Shown: piece by piece, positions 34,684-43,136 of the stretch
Layout: each line of letters begins with the position of its first letter
Position numbering within the stretch: position 1 is the first letter of the stretch
The notes under the pieces: model-generated
The model's input: only the letters and a program-made list of their open reading frames with translations
Database searches by the model: none
What the model was told of the DNA's origin: nothing
Made by a program: the position numbers and the translations under genes
From: RGIG6307 sp964424345
GTDB lineage: Bacteria; Bacillota; Clostridia; Lachnospirales; Lachnospiraceae
Direction of reading: 5' to 3'
NCBI GenBank assembly: GCA_964424345.1
Contig: CAYRIK010000006.1
Span: forward strand, 9,832-73,831
DNA: 64,000 nt

Positions 34684-35994
34684 TTATTCTGTTTGAAGAG
34701 CATTTGGATAAATTTTTTGCATTCGTTCATCGTCAAAGCGTTCATCCATAATTTGCTGCCATTTGCTTGTAGCAGCGATACCGTTAATACGTTCTGTACT
34801 GCGTGCAAGTGCAAGAACGGAAACACAAATATTGCAAAGCATAAACAACAGCATGATATAAGAAAGATATTTTCCAAGCTTCATTGGCACTTTTTCAATC
34901 AAGTCAGAACATTTTGGATATAAATGTTTCATCCAAATAACAGCGGCAATGCCCCAGAAAAAGCAATAAAGCAGATTGATACGGCCACCGAGGTTAAAAG
35001 GAATGGCACTATAATCCCAAAATACTTTTCCAAAAACAAGTTCTGTAAAAACACTGCATATGTATTCGTAAGCACCGCCTAAAAATGTACCGGCAATAAA
35101 TAAAAAGCGGTCAGAAAGATTACGATATTTGTATAAAAGCAATGTAAAAGCAGCAATACCAAGTCCCCATACGATACTGAAAGGTCCCCATACAACACTG
35201 CTGCGGCTCATCCATACACCGGCAGTAATGCGACAAAAAATCGTTTCTGTAATATCCCCTAAAAAAGCACCAATAAAGAAAAGCCATAAAATTTTATGAA
35301 AACTGCATCCATAAGCAAAGATGGCAGCTTGCTTTTGAGAAGTATGTGCAGTTTCTACTGTTTTTGCTTTAGGATATGCACGCTGCATTCTCTTATGAAT
35401 GGCAAGGTATACTTTGCGGCCAAGACGTAATGTAAACTTAGAAAAACAAGTGTCTAATTCTTTCCATTGCAAATAATGTTTGGCTTTGTCATTTGTAAGA
35501 GACAGTGTTGCGGTAATGTCGAGAAGAAGTACGATGCAAAGAATCCATATACATAAAATTCTAGGAAAATATGGAATCAGATGAAAAAGGGTAAGGAAAA
35601 GACGGTTTCCAAAACGCATTGCTATAAAGGATAATACACCCCATAACAAAGAAGCTGGAAGACAAACATAGCCATCTAAATTCCAACGGATTTTAGAATA
35701 ATCCCACCATTTTTCATGATAAAATTGCTCGATTAAGTGTCCGGCAATCCATTCGGAAACGGTTGCTAAAATCATACCGGCGATAAAAAGCCAAAATCCC
35801 GTTAATTCCTGACAAAAGATACTAATAAATACGCCTGTAATACCGTACAGCAGACAAAAAGGAAGGTTTACAAGTCCTCGGTTTGTCCAATGCTTTTGCT
35901 TTATAGCAGCAAAGGAAGTTTCTGCCAGCCATCCAAGAAAAGAATATACAAAAAATAGGCACAGCAGATCATAATTAGAATATAATATGTTCAT
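34684..35994 (-). CDS. Membrane protein with two PF06541 (putative ABC-transporter type IV/CmpB) units
   Basis: 436 residues from the ATG at 35992-35994, AAAGGA eight bases upstream. About ten membrane helices. Two related halves are visible: FLGWLAETSFAAI ... RGLVNLPFCLLYG ... WWDYSKIRWNLDG, and FLGDITETIFCRI ... SSVVWGPFSIVWG ... FWDYSAIPFNLGG. The internal repeat, with W-D-Y-S at the same place in each half, implies duplication. PF06541 proteins are of unknown function despite the name. Convergent with the SDR gene. Confidence 0.8.
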   Translation of the reverse strand: MNILYSNYDLLCLFFVYSFLGWLAETSFAAIKQKHWTNRGLVNLPFCLLYGITGVFISIFCQELTGFWLFIAGMILATVSEWIAGHLIEQFYHEKWWDYSKIRWNLDGYVCLPASLLWGVLSFIAMRFGNRLFLTLFHLIPYFPRILCIWILCIVLLLDITATLSLTNDKAKHYLQWKELDTCFSKFTLRLGRKVYLAIHKRMQRAYPKAKTVETAHTSQKQAAIFAYGCSFHKILWLFFIGAFLGDITETIFCRITAGVWMSRSSVVWGPFSIVWGLGIAAFTLLLYKYRNLSDRFLFIAGTFLGGAYEYICSVFTELVFGKVFWDYSAIPFNLGGRINLLYCFFWGIAAVIWMKHLYPKCSDLIEKVPMKLGKYLSYIMLLFMLCNICVSVLALARSTERINGIAATSKWQQIMDERFDDERMQKIYPNALQTE

Positions 35995-36023
35995 GTGAAA
36001 GTCCTTTCTTTTTCTTTTTAAAT

Positions 36024-36052
36024 AAACTATCACCTGAGAAAAAGCATGTCAA
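36024..36052 (-). promoter_or_regulatory. Promoter of the PF06541 gene, TTGACA-17-TAGTTT
   Basis: On the minus strand the -35 is at 36052-36047 and the -10 at 36029-36024, 30 bp before the start codon. Confidence 0.6.
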
Positions 36053-36185
36053 TATATAAATTTTCTGTACAATTATCATGTACAAGTGTTAAAAATATGG
36101 TAGTATATAGGAAGAAACGTAATATATAGTCACAGCTTATAAATAAGCAGCGGATCTAACGATCCATTCGTCTTGGGAGGCAGAA

Positions 36186-38129
36186 ATGATAGGCATTCAG
36201 GAATATGAACAAGCATTAAAAATGGGACAAAAGGCATATCGAAGTGCAGTAGCAAAGGGAGAATATCCTTATTTGCCGGCATTAGACGATATTTTATCTT
36301 GTACTAAAATTCAGACAGAGCAGATGTTAGGATTGGTAGAAATACCAATGAACCAGATTGTAGGAACTAAAACAGCAGGAAGACAAAATGCATTTGCAGT
36401 TAATTTCATGCCGCTTATGCCGGTTGATTCTGAATTTGCAGGAAAATGGGCAAGATTATACGATTATCAGACACAGGAAGGTAATACGGAGCCAATCAAA
36501 GTATATGAATTTTTAAATAAATTTTATGTACAGGAAGGAAATAAGCGTGTCAGTGTGTATCGTTATTTGGATGCACCAACGATGGAAGCGAATGTTATTC
36601 GTATTATACCGCAGAGAAATGATAGTCTGGAAAATAAAATTTATTATGAATTTTTAGATTTCTATAAATGTACGGAAATCAATTATTTGTGGTTTACAAA
36701 AGAGGGCTGTTTTGAACGATTGATTTTGGCAGTTGGAAAAGAGCCTGGAGAAGTATGGACAGAAGAAGAAAGAAAAGATTTTTCTTTTTCATATCATACA
36801 TTTGAGCAGATTTTTAAGGAAAAAGGTGGAGAATATCTTCCAGTTACAGCGGCAGATGCATTCTTATTTTATTTGCTTTTGTATCCATATGATCGATTTT
36901 TACAGCTTTCAGAAGATGAGCTTCGCAAAGATATGGACAAGATATGGAATGAGCTTCCAATTTTAAACAGAGCTCCGGAAGATTCTCTTGTTATGGAACC
37001 GCAAAAAGCTCCAGAAGTAGGAGTAATTGATAAATTATTTTCTATATCTGCGAGAAAAGCAGATGAGGTTGCTTTTATTTATGACAGAAGCCCTCAAAAT
37101 TCAAGCTGGTCTTATGCACATGAATTAGGAAGAACACATTTAGAAGAAGCCTTTGACGGAAGCGTTACAACGAAGAGCTATGTAGTAGAAGACAGCGAAA
37201 AAGATATTTATGAGTTAATAGAAGATGCGATAAAAGATGGCAATGAGATTATTTTTACAACACATCAGAAATTTTTAGGTGCAAGTTTGAAAAAAGCGTT
37301 AGAGCATCCGGAAGTAAAAATATTAAATTGTTCTTTAAATCACTCTTTTAAAGCAATTCGTACATATTATGGACGTATGTACGAAGCAAAATTTTTGTGT
37401 GGTATGGTAGCAGGTGTGATGACGCCAAACGATAAGATTGCATACTGTGCGGATTATCCAATTTATGGAACATATTCTAATATCAATGCATTTGCACTTG
37501 GTGCAAAAATGGTAAATCCAAGAGCAAAGGTATATGTAAGCTGGTTGTGCGATGTGACGGATGATTTGGATCAGTTGGTAAAAGAACATGATATTTCCAT
37601 GATTTCTTATACTGATATGATTCGAGTATCTAGTAAAGACAGAAAATTTGGTCTGTATATGCCTGGAGAGGATGAGCCTACAAAACTTGCAACACCTGTA
37701 TGGAATTGGGGTAAGTTTTATGAAAAGATGGTACATGATATTCAGGCTGGAAGTTGGACAAAGGGTTCCGAAGTCAAAAGTGTACAGGCTGTAAATTATT
37801 GGTGGGGTATTTCCAGTGATATTATCGACTTGATTATTTCTCAGAAAGTACCAGTTGCTACTCGTAATCTGATAGAGATTATGAAAAAACAGATATTCCA
37901 TGAAGAATATCAGCCATTTCAGGATGAAATCACATTACAAGACGGCAGTGTGATTGGTACAGATGGACAATGGCTCTCACCAGAGCAGATTATTACAATG
38001 GATTGGTTTGTGGATAATGTTATTGGTGAAACACCAAAGTTAGAAAATCTTACAGAAGAAGCAAGAGAACTAGTAGAATTGCAAAAAGGACTGCTTCCAA
38101 CAAATGTAGAAAGCGGGGCGGATGAATGA
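36186..38129 (+). CDS. Cytosolic ParB-like/BMP (PnrA-type) nucleoside-binding-fold fusion
   Basis: 647 residues, GGGAGG before the ATG. No signal peptide or lipobox. Residues about 50-140 resemble a ParB/sulfiredoxin-type fold: VEIPMNQIVGTKTAGRQNAF and, later, FYVQEGNKRVSVYRYLDAPT. From about 285 to 610 there is a BMP/PnrA-like binding domain, normally an extracellular nucleoside receptor: VAFIYDRSPQNSSWSYAHELGR, EAKFLCGMVAGVMT and NINAFALGAKMVNPRAKVY. The retained binding fold inside the cell suggests an intracellular ligand sensor. The next gene, a phosphoesterase, overlaps by four bases. Function unknown; domain reading is moderately sure. Confidence 0.78.
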   Translation: MIGIQEYEQALKMGQKAYRSAVAKGEYPYLPALDDILSCTKIQTEQMLGLVEIPMNQIVGTKTAGRQNAFAVNFMPLMPVDSEFAGKWARLYDYQTQEGNTEPIKVYEFLNKFYVQEGNKRVSVYRYLDAPTMEANVIRIIPQRNDSLENKIYYEFLDFYKCTEINYLWFTKEGCFERLILAVGKEPGEVWTEEERKDFSFSYHTFEQIFKEKGGEYLPVTAADAFLFYLLLYPYDRFLQLSEDELRKDMDKIWNELPILNRAPEDSLVMEPQKAPEVGVIDKLFSISARKADEVAFIYDRSPQNSSWSYAHELGRTHLEEAFDGSVTTKSYVVEDSEKDIYELIEDAIKDGNEIIFTTHQKFLGASLKKALEHPEVKILNCSLNHSFKAIRTYYGRMYEAKFLCGMVAGVMTPNDKIAYCADYPIYGTYSNINAFALGAKMVNPRAKVYVSWLCDVTDDLDQLVKEHDISMISYTDMIRVSSKDRKFGLYMPGEDEPTKLATPVWNWGKFYEKMVHDIQAGSWTKGSEVKSVQAVNYWWGISSDIIDLIISQKVPVATRNLIEIMKKQIFHEEYQPFQDEITLQDGSVIGTDGQWLSPEQIITMDWFVDNVIGETPKLENLTEEARELVELQKGLLPTNVESGADE

Positions 38130-38722
38130 GGATATTAGTATTAGCAGATGAACCTTCCAAATGGCTATATGATTTTTATGAGGAAGGCAAATTGGACGAA
38201 TACGACTTGATACTTTCTTGCGGAGATTTACCTGGAAATTATTTATCCTTTCTTGTTACATTTGCAAAAGCACCAGTGCTTTATGTAACAGGGAACCACG
38301 ATCATTATGACAGAAAGCCACCAGAAGGCTGTATTTGCATTGATGATCAGATTTATGAGTACGAAGGGGTACGCATTTTAGGGCTTGGAGGCTGTATGCA
38401 GTACATACCTGGAGCACCTAATCAATATACGGAGAAGGAAATGCAAAAACGTGTCAAAAAACTGCGTTTTCAGCTTCGTAAAAAGAAAGGATTTGATATT
38501 TTGCTGACCCATGCGCCAGCTTTTGGGATTGGAGATTTATCAGATTTGCCACACACTGGGTTTAAAGCGTTTTTAGATTTGATGGAAAAATATAGACCTA
38601 AATATTTTTTCCATGGTCATGTTCATTTGAATTATGGTTCTGATCTTTTGCGTGAACAACAATATATGGATACGACAGTGGTTAATGCCTTTGAACGCTG
38701 GACAGTAGATTATGAAAGATAG
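38126..38722 (+). CDS. Metallophosphoesterase
   Basis: 198 residues; the start overlaps the BMP-fusion stop codon (ATGA). Calcineurin-like motifs: SCGDLPGN (GD), VTGNHDHYD (GNHD), LTHAP and HGHVH. The first block is normally DxH but reads LADEPS here, so its metal-ligand His is missing. Related small enzymes hydrolyse phosphodiesters or nucleotides. Tight coupling to a nucleoside-type binding protein suggests that they work as a pair on a nucleotide signal or salvage product (inference). Confidence 0.85.
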   Translation: MRILVLADEPSKWLYDFYEEGKLDEYDLILSCGDLPGNYLSFLVTFAKAPVLYVTGNHDHYDRKPPEGCICIDDQIYEYEGVRILGLGGCMQYIPGAPNQYTEKEMQKRVKKLRFQLRKKKGFDILLTHAPAFGIGDLSDLPHTGFKAFLDLMEKYRPKYFFHGHVHLNYGSDLLREQQYMDTTVVNAFERWTVDYER

Positions 38723-38783
38723 TTAATAATTAGGAATGAAAGGATTAAGAGAAGATAAATAATTTTATAAAAAGAGCATAAAG

Positions 38784-38826
38784 AAAGCTGCGTTGGTGCC
38801 TTTTGGCACTACGCAGCTTTTTGTTT
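38784..38826 (+). terminator. Terminator after the phosphoesterase gene
   Basis: AAAGCTGCGT and GTGCC pair with GGCAC and ACGCAGCTTT, followed by a T-rich tail. It could act on both strands, as the LUD gene converges from the right. Confidence 0.9.
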
Positions 38827-38870
38827 TATAGACTAGGAAATTACTCATTTCTTAGTAGGTAAACATATTT

Positions 38871-39497
38871 TTAGAAGCCTAATGTATCGTTTACAAGAAT
38901 AACATGGATTCTGTCTGTATGTCTGGAAAAACGAGTAATCAGAAATTGACAGCAGATTGTATCAGGAGATTTGCAGTCAAAGCAAGTTCCTGTGCTTTTA
39001 CAAGGTGTTTTTACATCAAAACGCTGTGCGTTTGTTGTAGCTGCTACATTTCTGGCACGTTTCATTGCTCCGTCAAGGTCGTCACATACTTTGTTGATGC
39101 CAACGATAAAAATGACTTTTTTAGGACCTTGTGCAATGCAGGATACACGATTTGCATTTCCGTCAATATTGACTAAAATGCCGTCAGATGTCATAGCATT
39201 GGCACTTGTGAGAAAAATGTCTGCGTCGTAAGAAGCCAAAAGTCCTTCTCTTTGATCCATTTTATAACGGTCGATAAATGTATAATCACCATTTTGAACT
39301 ACATCTGCAAGTCCAATCTCAGCAGCACTCATACATCCGCCCATAGCGATACTGCTTTTTGCTGGAATGAGAGAAAGTGCAAGCTCTAAAGCTTCTTCTT
39401 TGGTAGCTGCATAATAACCAGACATATTTCTGGAGTTCAATCCTTTGATGACTGTCTGTGCAAGGCATTCATTTCGTTTTTGTATAATTTCATTCAT
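38871..39497 (-). CDS. LUD-domain protein (DUF162, LutC/YkgG family)
   Basis: 208 residues from the ATG at 39495-39497 behind GGAGG. LUD fold with family pattern AMGGCMSAAEIGL and DIFLTSANAMTSDGILVNIDGNANRV, then IFIVGINKVCDDLDGAM. The C-terminal region holds six Cys (CKSTGTCFDCKSPDTICC), a possible metal or redox site. LUD proteins occur with LutAB in lactate oxidation; those partners are absent here, so this is an orphan member whose role is unknown. It probably forms an operon with the M28 peptidase gene upstream (36 bp gap). Confidence 0.88.
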   Translation of the reverse strand: MNEIIQKRNECLAQTVIKGLNSRNMSGYYAATKEEALELALSLIPAKSSIAMGGCMSAAEIGLADVVQNGDYTFIDRYKMDQREGLLASYDADIFLTSANAMTSDGILVNIDGNANRVSCIAQGPKKVIFIVGINKVCDDLDGAMKRARNVAATTNAQRFDVKTPCKSTGTCFDCKSPDTICCQFLITRFSRHTDRIHVILVNDTLGF

Positions 39498-39533
39498 AAA
39501 CGATACCTCCATTACCATAATAGGTGTTGTGTA

Positions 39534-40772
39534 TTATTTCTTGATTTCTTTTCCGTTACGTTTTCTGAGTAAATAGTTATCTAACTTTGTCTTTAAGTTT
39601 TCAGGCATTTCCTTAGATACAGGACAACGTTTTGCATTTACCATCTTTTCTGTAAACAGTTCAATAAAGTCAATGTCTTTTGCCATCTGTTCAGCACTCA
39701 TAACAGCAGCTGTGTCGTAAGCAAGGTGAACAACAGCAGTACGCTGTGGAGCGATACGTGCAAAAGATACAGCAGGGATATCTTTATCTGCAAATGGAGT
39801 AGAGTCACTAGAGTAAACATCCTGGTAAGATTTCATTCCGAAGCCTTCCATAGATGCAAGGTATTCAATATAGTGAACTAACTTATCTTCAGATGTACAG
39901 CAAGCAAGGAACTCACCCATGATACAGCCAATCATATCGATGTTGATGCAAAGAGCGATATTCTTTAATTCATCTTCATGAGCTGCAATATAAGCCTTAG
40001 AACCTAATAAGCCTCTTTCTTCAGAACCGCACCAGATAAAGCGCATACCATAGCGATGTGGCTGTTTTGCAAAAGATTCAGCAAGTGCAAGTAAAGCAAT
40101 GCTTCCTGACATATTGTCATAAGCACCTTCAGAAAGAGAAGTAGAGTCATAGTGAGCTGTAAATACGATAGTATCTTCGATTTCACCAGGAAGATCTAAA
40201 ATAACATTATGAGATGTTCCTTTGTATTCGTTCTGCTCTAAAATAATCTTTGCAGATTCTGCACCGCTCTTTACGATTTCAATTGCCTGCTTTGCGTTGA
40301 TATTTACACCAGGAATTTTAACGCCTTCGCTTACATAAGAACGAAGCTCTCTCTGGTCGATATCTTCATCAGCATAAAAAGCATTACCGTCATAAGAAAT
40401 AAATCCAACAGCACCGTTATCTAATAAATCTTTGTAAATCCAACGACCGATACCAGTATCTACCATAACGATTTTGCCTTTACATTCCTGAAGAGAAAAA
40501 GCGTCTGTGTTTGGTTTGTAGTAGAAAGGAGCTTCGATTTCACCGCTTCCGGCACCCATATATCCCTTGCAAGGAATTTCTTTGCCATCTACGATAAGAA
40601 CAGCCTTCTTTACGTCAGCCATATCTACCTCAAATGCTTCTAAATGAGCTTCTAAACCTAATTTTGCACACTCATCTTTTAAATATTCTGCACATTTTAA
40701 TTCTTCTGCACTTCCGCCTGTACGGATATATGCAGTTTCAGCAAAAAGCTGATCAATTTTTTCTAATTTCAT
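39534..40772 (-). CDS. M28-family zinc aminopeptidase with PA domain
   Basis: 412 residues, GGAGG before the ATG. A protease-associated insert (residues ~75-185) precedes the catalytic M28 core: TAHYDSTSLSEGAYDN (His and bridging Asp), CGSEERGLLGSKAY (catalytic Glu, ligand Glu), NIDMIG (Asp) and a C-terminal His in VVHLAYDT. No secretion signal, so it acts on peptides in the cytoplasm, unlike most secreted M28 enzymes. Good promoter upstream (minus strand). Confidence 0.88.
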   Translation of the reverse strand: MKLEKIDQLFAETAYIRTGGSAEELKCAEYLKDECAKLGLEAHLEAFEVDMADVKKAVLIVDGKEIPCKGYMGAGSGEIEAPFYYKPNTDAFSLQECKGKIVMVDTGIGRWIYKDLLDNGAVGFISYDGNAFYADEDIDQRELRSYVSEGVKIPGVNINAKQAIEIVKSGAESAKIILEQNEYKGTSHNVILDLPGEIEDTIVFTAHYDSTSLSEGAYDNMSGSIALLALAESFAKQPHRYGMRFIWCGSEERGLLGSKAYIAAHEDELKNIALCINIDMIGCIMGEFLACCTSEDKLVHYIEYLASMEGFGMKSYQDVYSSDSTPFADKDIPAVSFARIAPQRTAVVHLAYDTAAVMSAEQMAKDIDFIELFTEKMVNAKRCPVSKEMPENLKTKLDNYLLRKRNGKEIKK

Positions 40773-40809
40773 AGTATCCTCCTATGTTTTATTTTAAACA
40801 TTTGTCAAG

Positions 40810-40838
40810 ATTATAACATAAGCTGGAAATTACAGCAA
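40810..40838 (-). promoter_or_regulatory. Promoter of the M28 gene, TTGCTG-17-TATAAT
   Basis: On the minus strand the -35 is at 40838-40833 and the -10 at 40815-40810. Confidence 0.65.
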
Positions 40839-41187
40839 CCTTGAAAAAGAAAATAGCTGTTTTTGCAGTTCGCATCTGGTACAGCAAAGTACGACAGTCC
40901 ATTATGAGTGAGAGCAGGGAAGTTTACTTTTGAAAGAATTTCTTGATAAACAAAAATGAGTGTTGAAATACAAATGAAATGAGTATTGACAAAGCAAAAG
41001 AATATTTGTAAAATACCAATAAACCTATAAAAGTGTAAAATAAAACACAAATATAGGTTTTAAGGTTGAGGTGGACTTGTTTGTTTTTGTTCCTAATATA
41101 TTAAGAGCGGTTTGGAATTTGTGATTTTTTGATTGCATATAGTCAAATGTATGTCTATAATGTAAGAGAAAAGGAAGAAAGGAAAAC
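40839..41187 (+). other. Intergenic region with a plus-strand promoter and a stem-loop
   Basis: TTGACA (40986-40991), 17 bp, TAAAAT (41009-41014) is a good promoter. It is followed immediately by a hairpin: AAACCTATA (41021-41029) pairs with TATAGGTTT (41052-41060), with an inner GTGT/ACAC. The T-run is only four bases, so this may be a leader structure of the small gene at 41188 or a very short RNA. No coding frame was recognised. Confidence 0.45.
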
Positions 41188-41394
41188 GTGAGTATGATCT
41201 ATAAGATTTATGAAGATTTACTTTCTTTTGCAATAAGGATGGAGTATTACGACTTATTCTTTTTCTTATGTGACAAGTTTCCAAAGCTCAGTGAAGAACT
41301 GGATAAACGTATGGAAAGCGAGGCAGAAGAGGGCAGACGAGAGTATGCAGAGTGGATGCAGAAAAAGATGGCAGATAAAGAAAAAGAAGAATAA
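41188..41394 (+). CDS. Small acidic protein, unknown
   Basis: 68 residues from GTG at 41188, or 66 from ATG at 41194; GAAAGGAA fits either. N-terminal aromatic, amphipathic part (IYKIYEDLLSFAIRMEYYDLF), C-terminal strongly charged helix (Glu/Lys/Arg rich). No family recognised. It has its own promoter and ribosome binding site, and converges on the small XRE gene with a 10-bp gap, which may indicate a functional pair. Confidence 0.55.
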   Translation: MSMIYKIYEDLLSFAIRMEYYDLFFFLCDKFPKLSEELDKRMESEAEEGRREYAEWMQKKMADKEKEE

Positions 41395-41404
41395 TCACAA
41401 AGAA

Positions 41405-41644
41405 TTATTCTTCTCCAGTTGCCTGTTCGGTATCGGTATTTGGATTGTCTTCTACAAATTCAACGACATCATTAGCAGTACAATCCAATGCCTGACATAG
41501 CTTTTCTAAAGTTACCATTGTAATAGACTTATTGTGCTTAAGTCCATGAATGGTGTAAGGGCTGAAACCCATTTTCGCAATAAGCGTATATGTTGTAACC
41601 TTGCGGGCTTTCATGGTTTGCCAAAGTGGTTCGTAAGAAATCAT
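41405..41644 (-). CDS. Small XRE/Cro-type helix-turn-helix protein
   Basis: 79 residues, GAGGTG before the ATG. Nearly the whole protein is one HTH domain of the HTH_26/YozG type (LIAKMGFSPYTIHGLKHNKSI, then LEKLCQALDCTANDVVEFVED), with a short acidic tail. A palindrome CATAATA-TATT-TATTATG at 41662-41679, just upstream of its start, is a likely autoregulatory site. Target genes unknown. Confidence 0.85.
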   Translation of the reverse strand: MISYEPLWQTMKARKVTTYTLIAKMGFSPYTIHGLKHNKSITMVTLEKLCQALDCTANDVVEFVEDNPNTDTEQATGEE

Positions 41645-41661
41645 ACAACACCTCTTCCTTT

Positions 41662-41679
41662 CATAATATATTTATTATG
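41662..41679. promoter_or_regulatory. Palindrome upstream of the XRE gene
   Basis: CATAATA-TATT-TATTATG, perfect 7-4-7 inverted repeat, 17 bp before the XRE start codon. Confidence 0.5.
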
Positions 41680-41741
41680 ATTAGAATTTTGAGGGTTGCC
41701 TATACTAAAAGATTTGTCTATGAAAATGCAGAAATTACAAG

Positions 41742-41782
41742 GAAATCTTCCATTGCAGAATGAAAATGTGATGGAAGATTTC
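41742..41782 (+). terminator. Terminator-like hairpin upstream of the M20 gene
   Basis: GAAATCTTCCAT (41742-41753) pairs perfectly with ATGGAAGATTTC (41771-41782), followed by TTTCATTT. It may stop read-through from the small gene at 41188. Confidence 0.6.
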
Positions 41783-41848
41783 TTTCATTTATCGTAAAAC
41801 GTGGTATACTAATACATAGTAAAATAAAGAGCAGAAAGGAAGTAACTT

Positions 41849-43066
41849 ATGGAAGCAAAAGAAATTTTATTACAGGCAAATGCATTACAGGATAGATTGC
41901 AGACAATCAGACGTAATCTGCATGCACATCCAGAAATTGGGTTTGAACTGCATGAGACAAAAGAACTGGTTCGCAAGGAATTAGAGCGTATGGGATATGA
42001 ACCAAAGGACTGTGGAAAATGCGGTTTGGTTGCATTGGCCGGAGGACATAAAGAGGGCAAAACGATTTTACTTCGTGCAGATATGGATGCACTTCCAATA
42101 CAGGAAGAAGCAGAAGTTGATTTTGCAAGCGAGTATCAGGGCAAAATGCATGGATGTGGTCATGATATGCATACAGCAATGCTGCTTGGTGCAGCTAGTT
42201 TATTAAAAGAGCATGAACAGGAATTACATGGTACGGTAAAGCTGATGTTCCAGCCGGCAGAAGAAATCTTTCAAGGTTCTAAAGATATGATAGAAGCTGG
42301 CGTTTTAGAAAATCCAAAGGTAGATGCAGCTGTTATGATTCATGTATTAGGTGGTATGCCGCTTCCGAAGGGCAGTATATTAGTTCCTTCCGGCGGAATT
42401 TCTATGGCATCTTGTGAACAGTATCATATTCATGTAAAGGGAAAAGGCGGTCATGGTTCTATGCCGAATGCAGCAATCGATCCGATTACAGCAGCAGCTC
42501 ATATTCATATTGCATTGCAGGAAATTAATAGTCGTGAATTAGAAGGCGGAGAATATGCAATCTTTACAACTGGACATTTTGAAGCTGGAAAAACATCTAA
42601 TGTTATTCCGGATTGTGCTGATATGTGGGGTACAATCCGAACAATCGACCCAGAAGCAAAAGTCAATGAAAAAATCAAAGAACGTATGACGGATATTACA
42701 GAAGGAATTGCAAAAGCATTTCGTTGTGAAGCAAGTGTGGAATTTTATGATTATTGTCCTTGTATGGTCATGGATGAAAAGTTGGCAGGAGAAACATTGC
42801 AATATACAAGGGAATTGTTAGGAGACGGTGCTATCAGCATGGCAGCACTTGGTATGGATAAGGCAGCAGGCGGAAGCGAAGATTTTGCATTTATCAGTCA
42901 TAAAGTAGATACAGTCGGTATGTATTTGGCTGCTGGCAACAGCAAAGAAGGCTTCTTGTACGGACAGCATCATCCAAAGGTACGATTTGATGACAGCATT
43001 CTTTATAAAGGAAGTGCAGTATATGCCTATATGGCATTGCGTTGGCTTCAGGAACATAATTCTTAA
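41849..43066 (+). CDS. M20-family amidohydrolase (N-acyl amino acid/peptide type)
   Basis: 405 residues, AAAGGAAG before the ATG. M20D pattern: RRNLHAHPEIGFELHET, LRADMDALPIQEE, GCGHDMHTAMLLGAA (metal Cys/His), MFQPAEE (Glu), and a dimerisation domain with HIHVKGKGGHGSMPNAAIDP. The family includes aminoacylases, hippurate hydrolase and indole-acetyl-amino-acid hydrolases; substrate not determined. Cytoplasmic. A TATACT -10 box stands upstream at about 41804. Confidence 0.9.
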   Translation: MEAKEILLQANALQDRLQTIRRNLHAHPEIGFELHETKELVRKELERMGYEPKDCGKCGLVALAGGHKEGKTILLRADMDALPIQEEAEVDFASEYQGKMHGCGHDMHTAMLLGAASLLKEHEQELHGTVKLMFQPAEEIFQGSKDMIEAGVLENPKVDAAVMIHVLGGMPLPKGSILVPSGGISMASCEQYHIHVKGKGGHGSMPNAAIDPITAAAHIHIALQEINSRELEGGEYAIFTTGHFEAGKTSNVIPDCADMWGTIRTIDPEAKVNEKIKERMTDITEGIAKAFRCEASVEFYDYCPCMVMDEKLAGETLQYTRELLGDGAISMAALGMDKAAGGSEDFAFISHKVDTVGMYLAAGNSKEGFLYGQHHPKVRFDDSILYKGSAVYAYMALRWLQEHNS

Positions 43067-43136
43067 AAAAGTATTCCTAAAAAAAGCACTTCATGGTATA
43101 GTAGGTAGATAAAATAAAGCTTAGGAGGAAAATATT

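Noticed and set aside
37335..37901. 188-codon minus-strand frame inside the BMP fusion gene
   Set aside because: Antisense to a well-supported gene; Cys/His/Ile-rich translation without recognisable domains or start signals.
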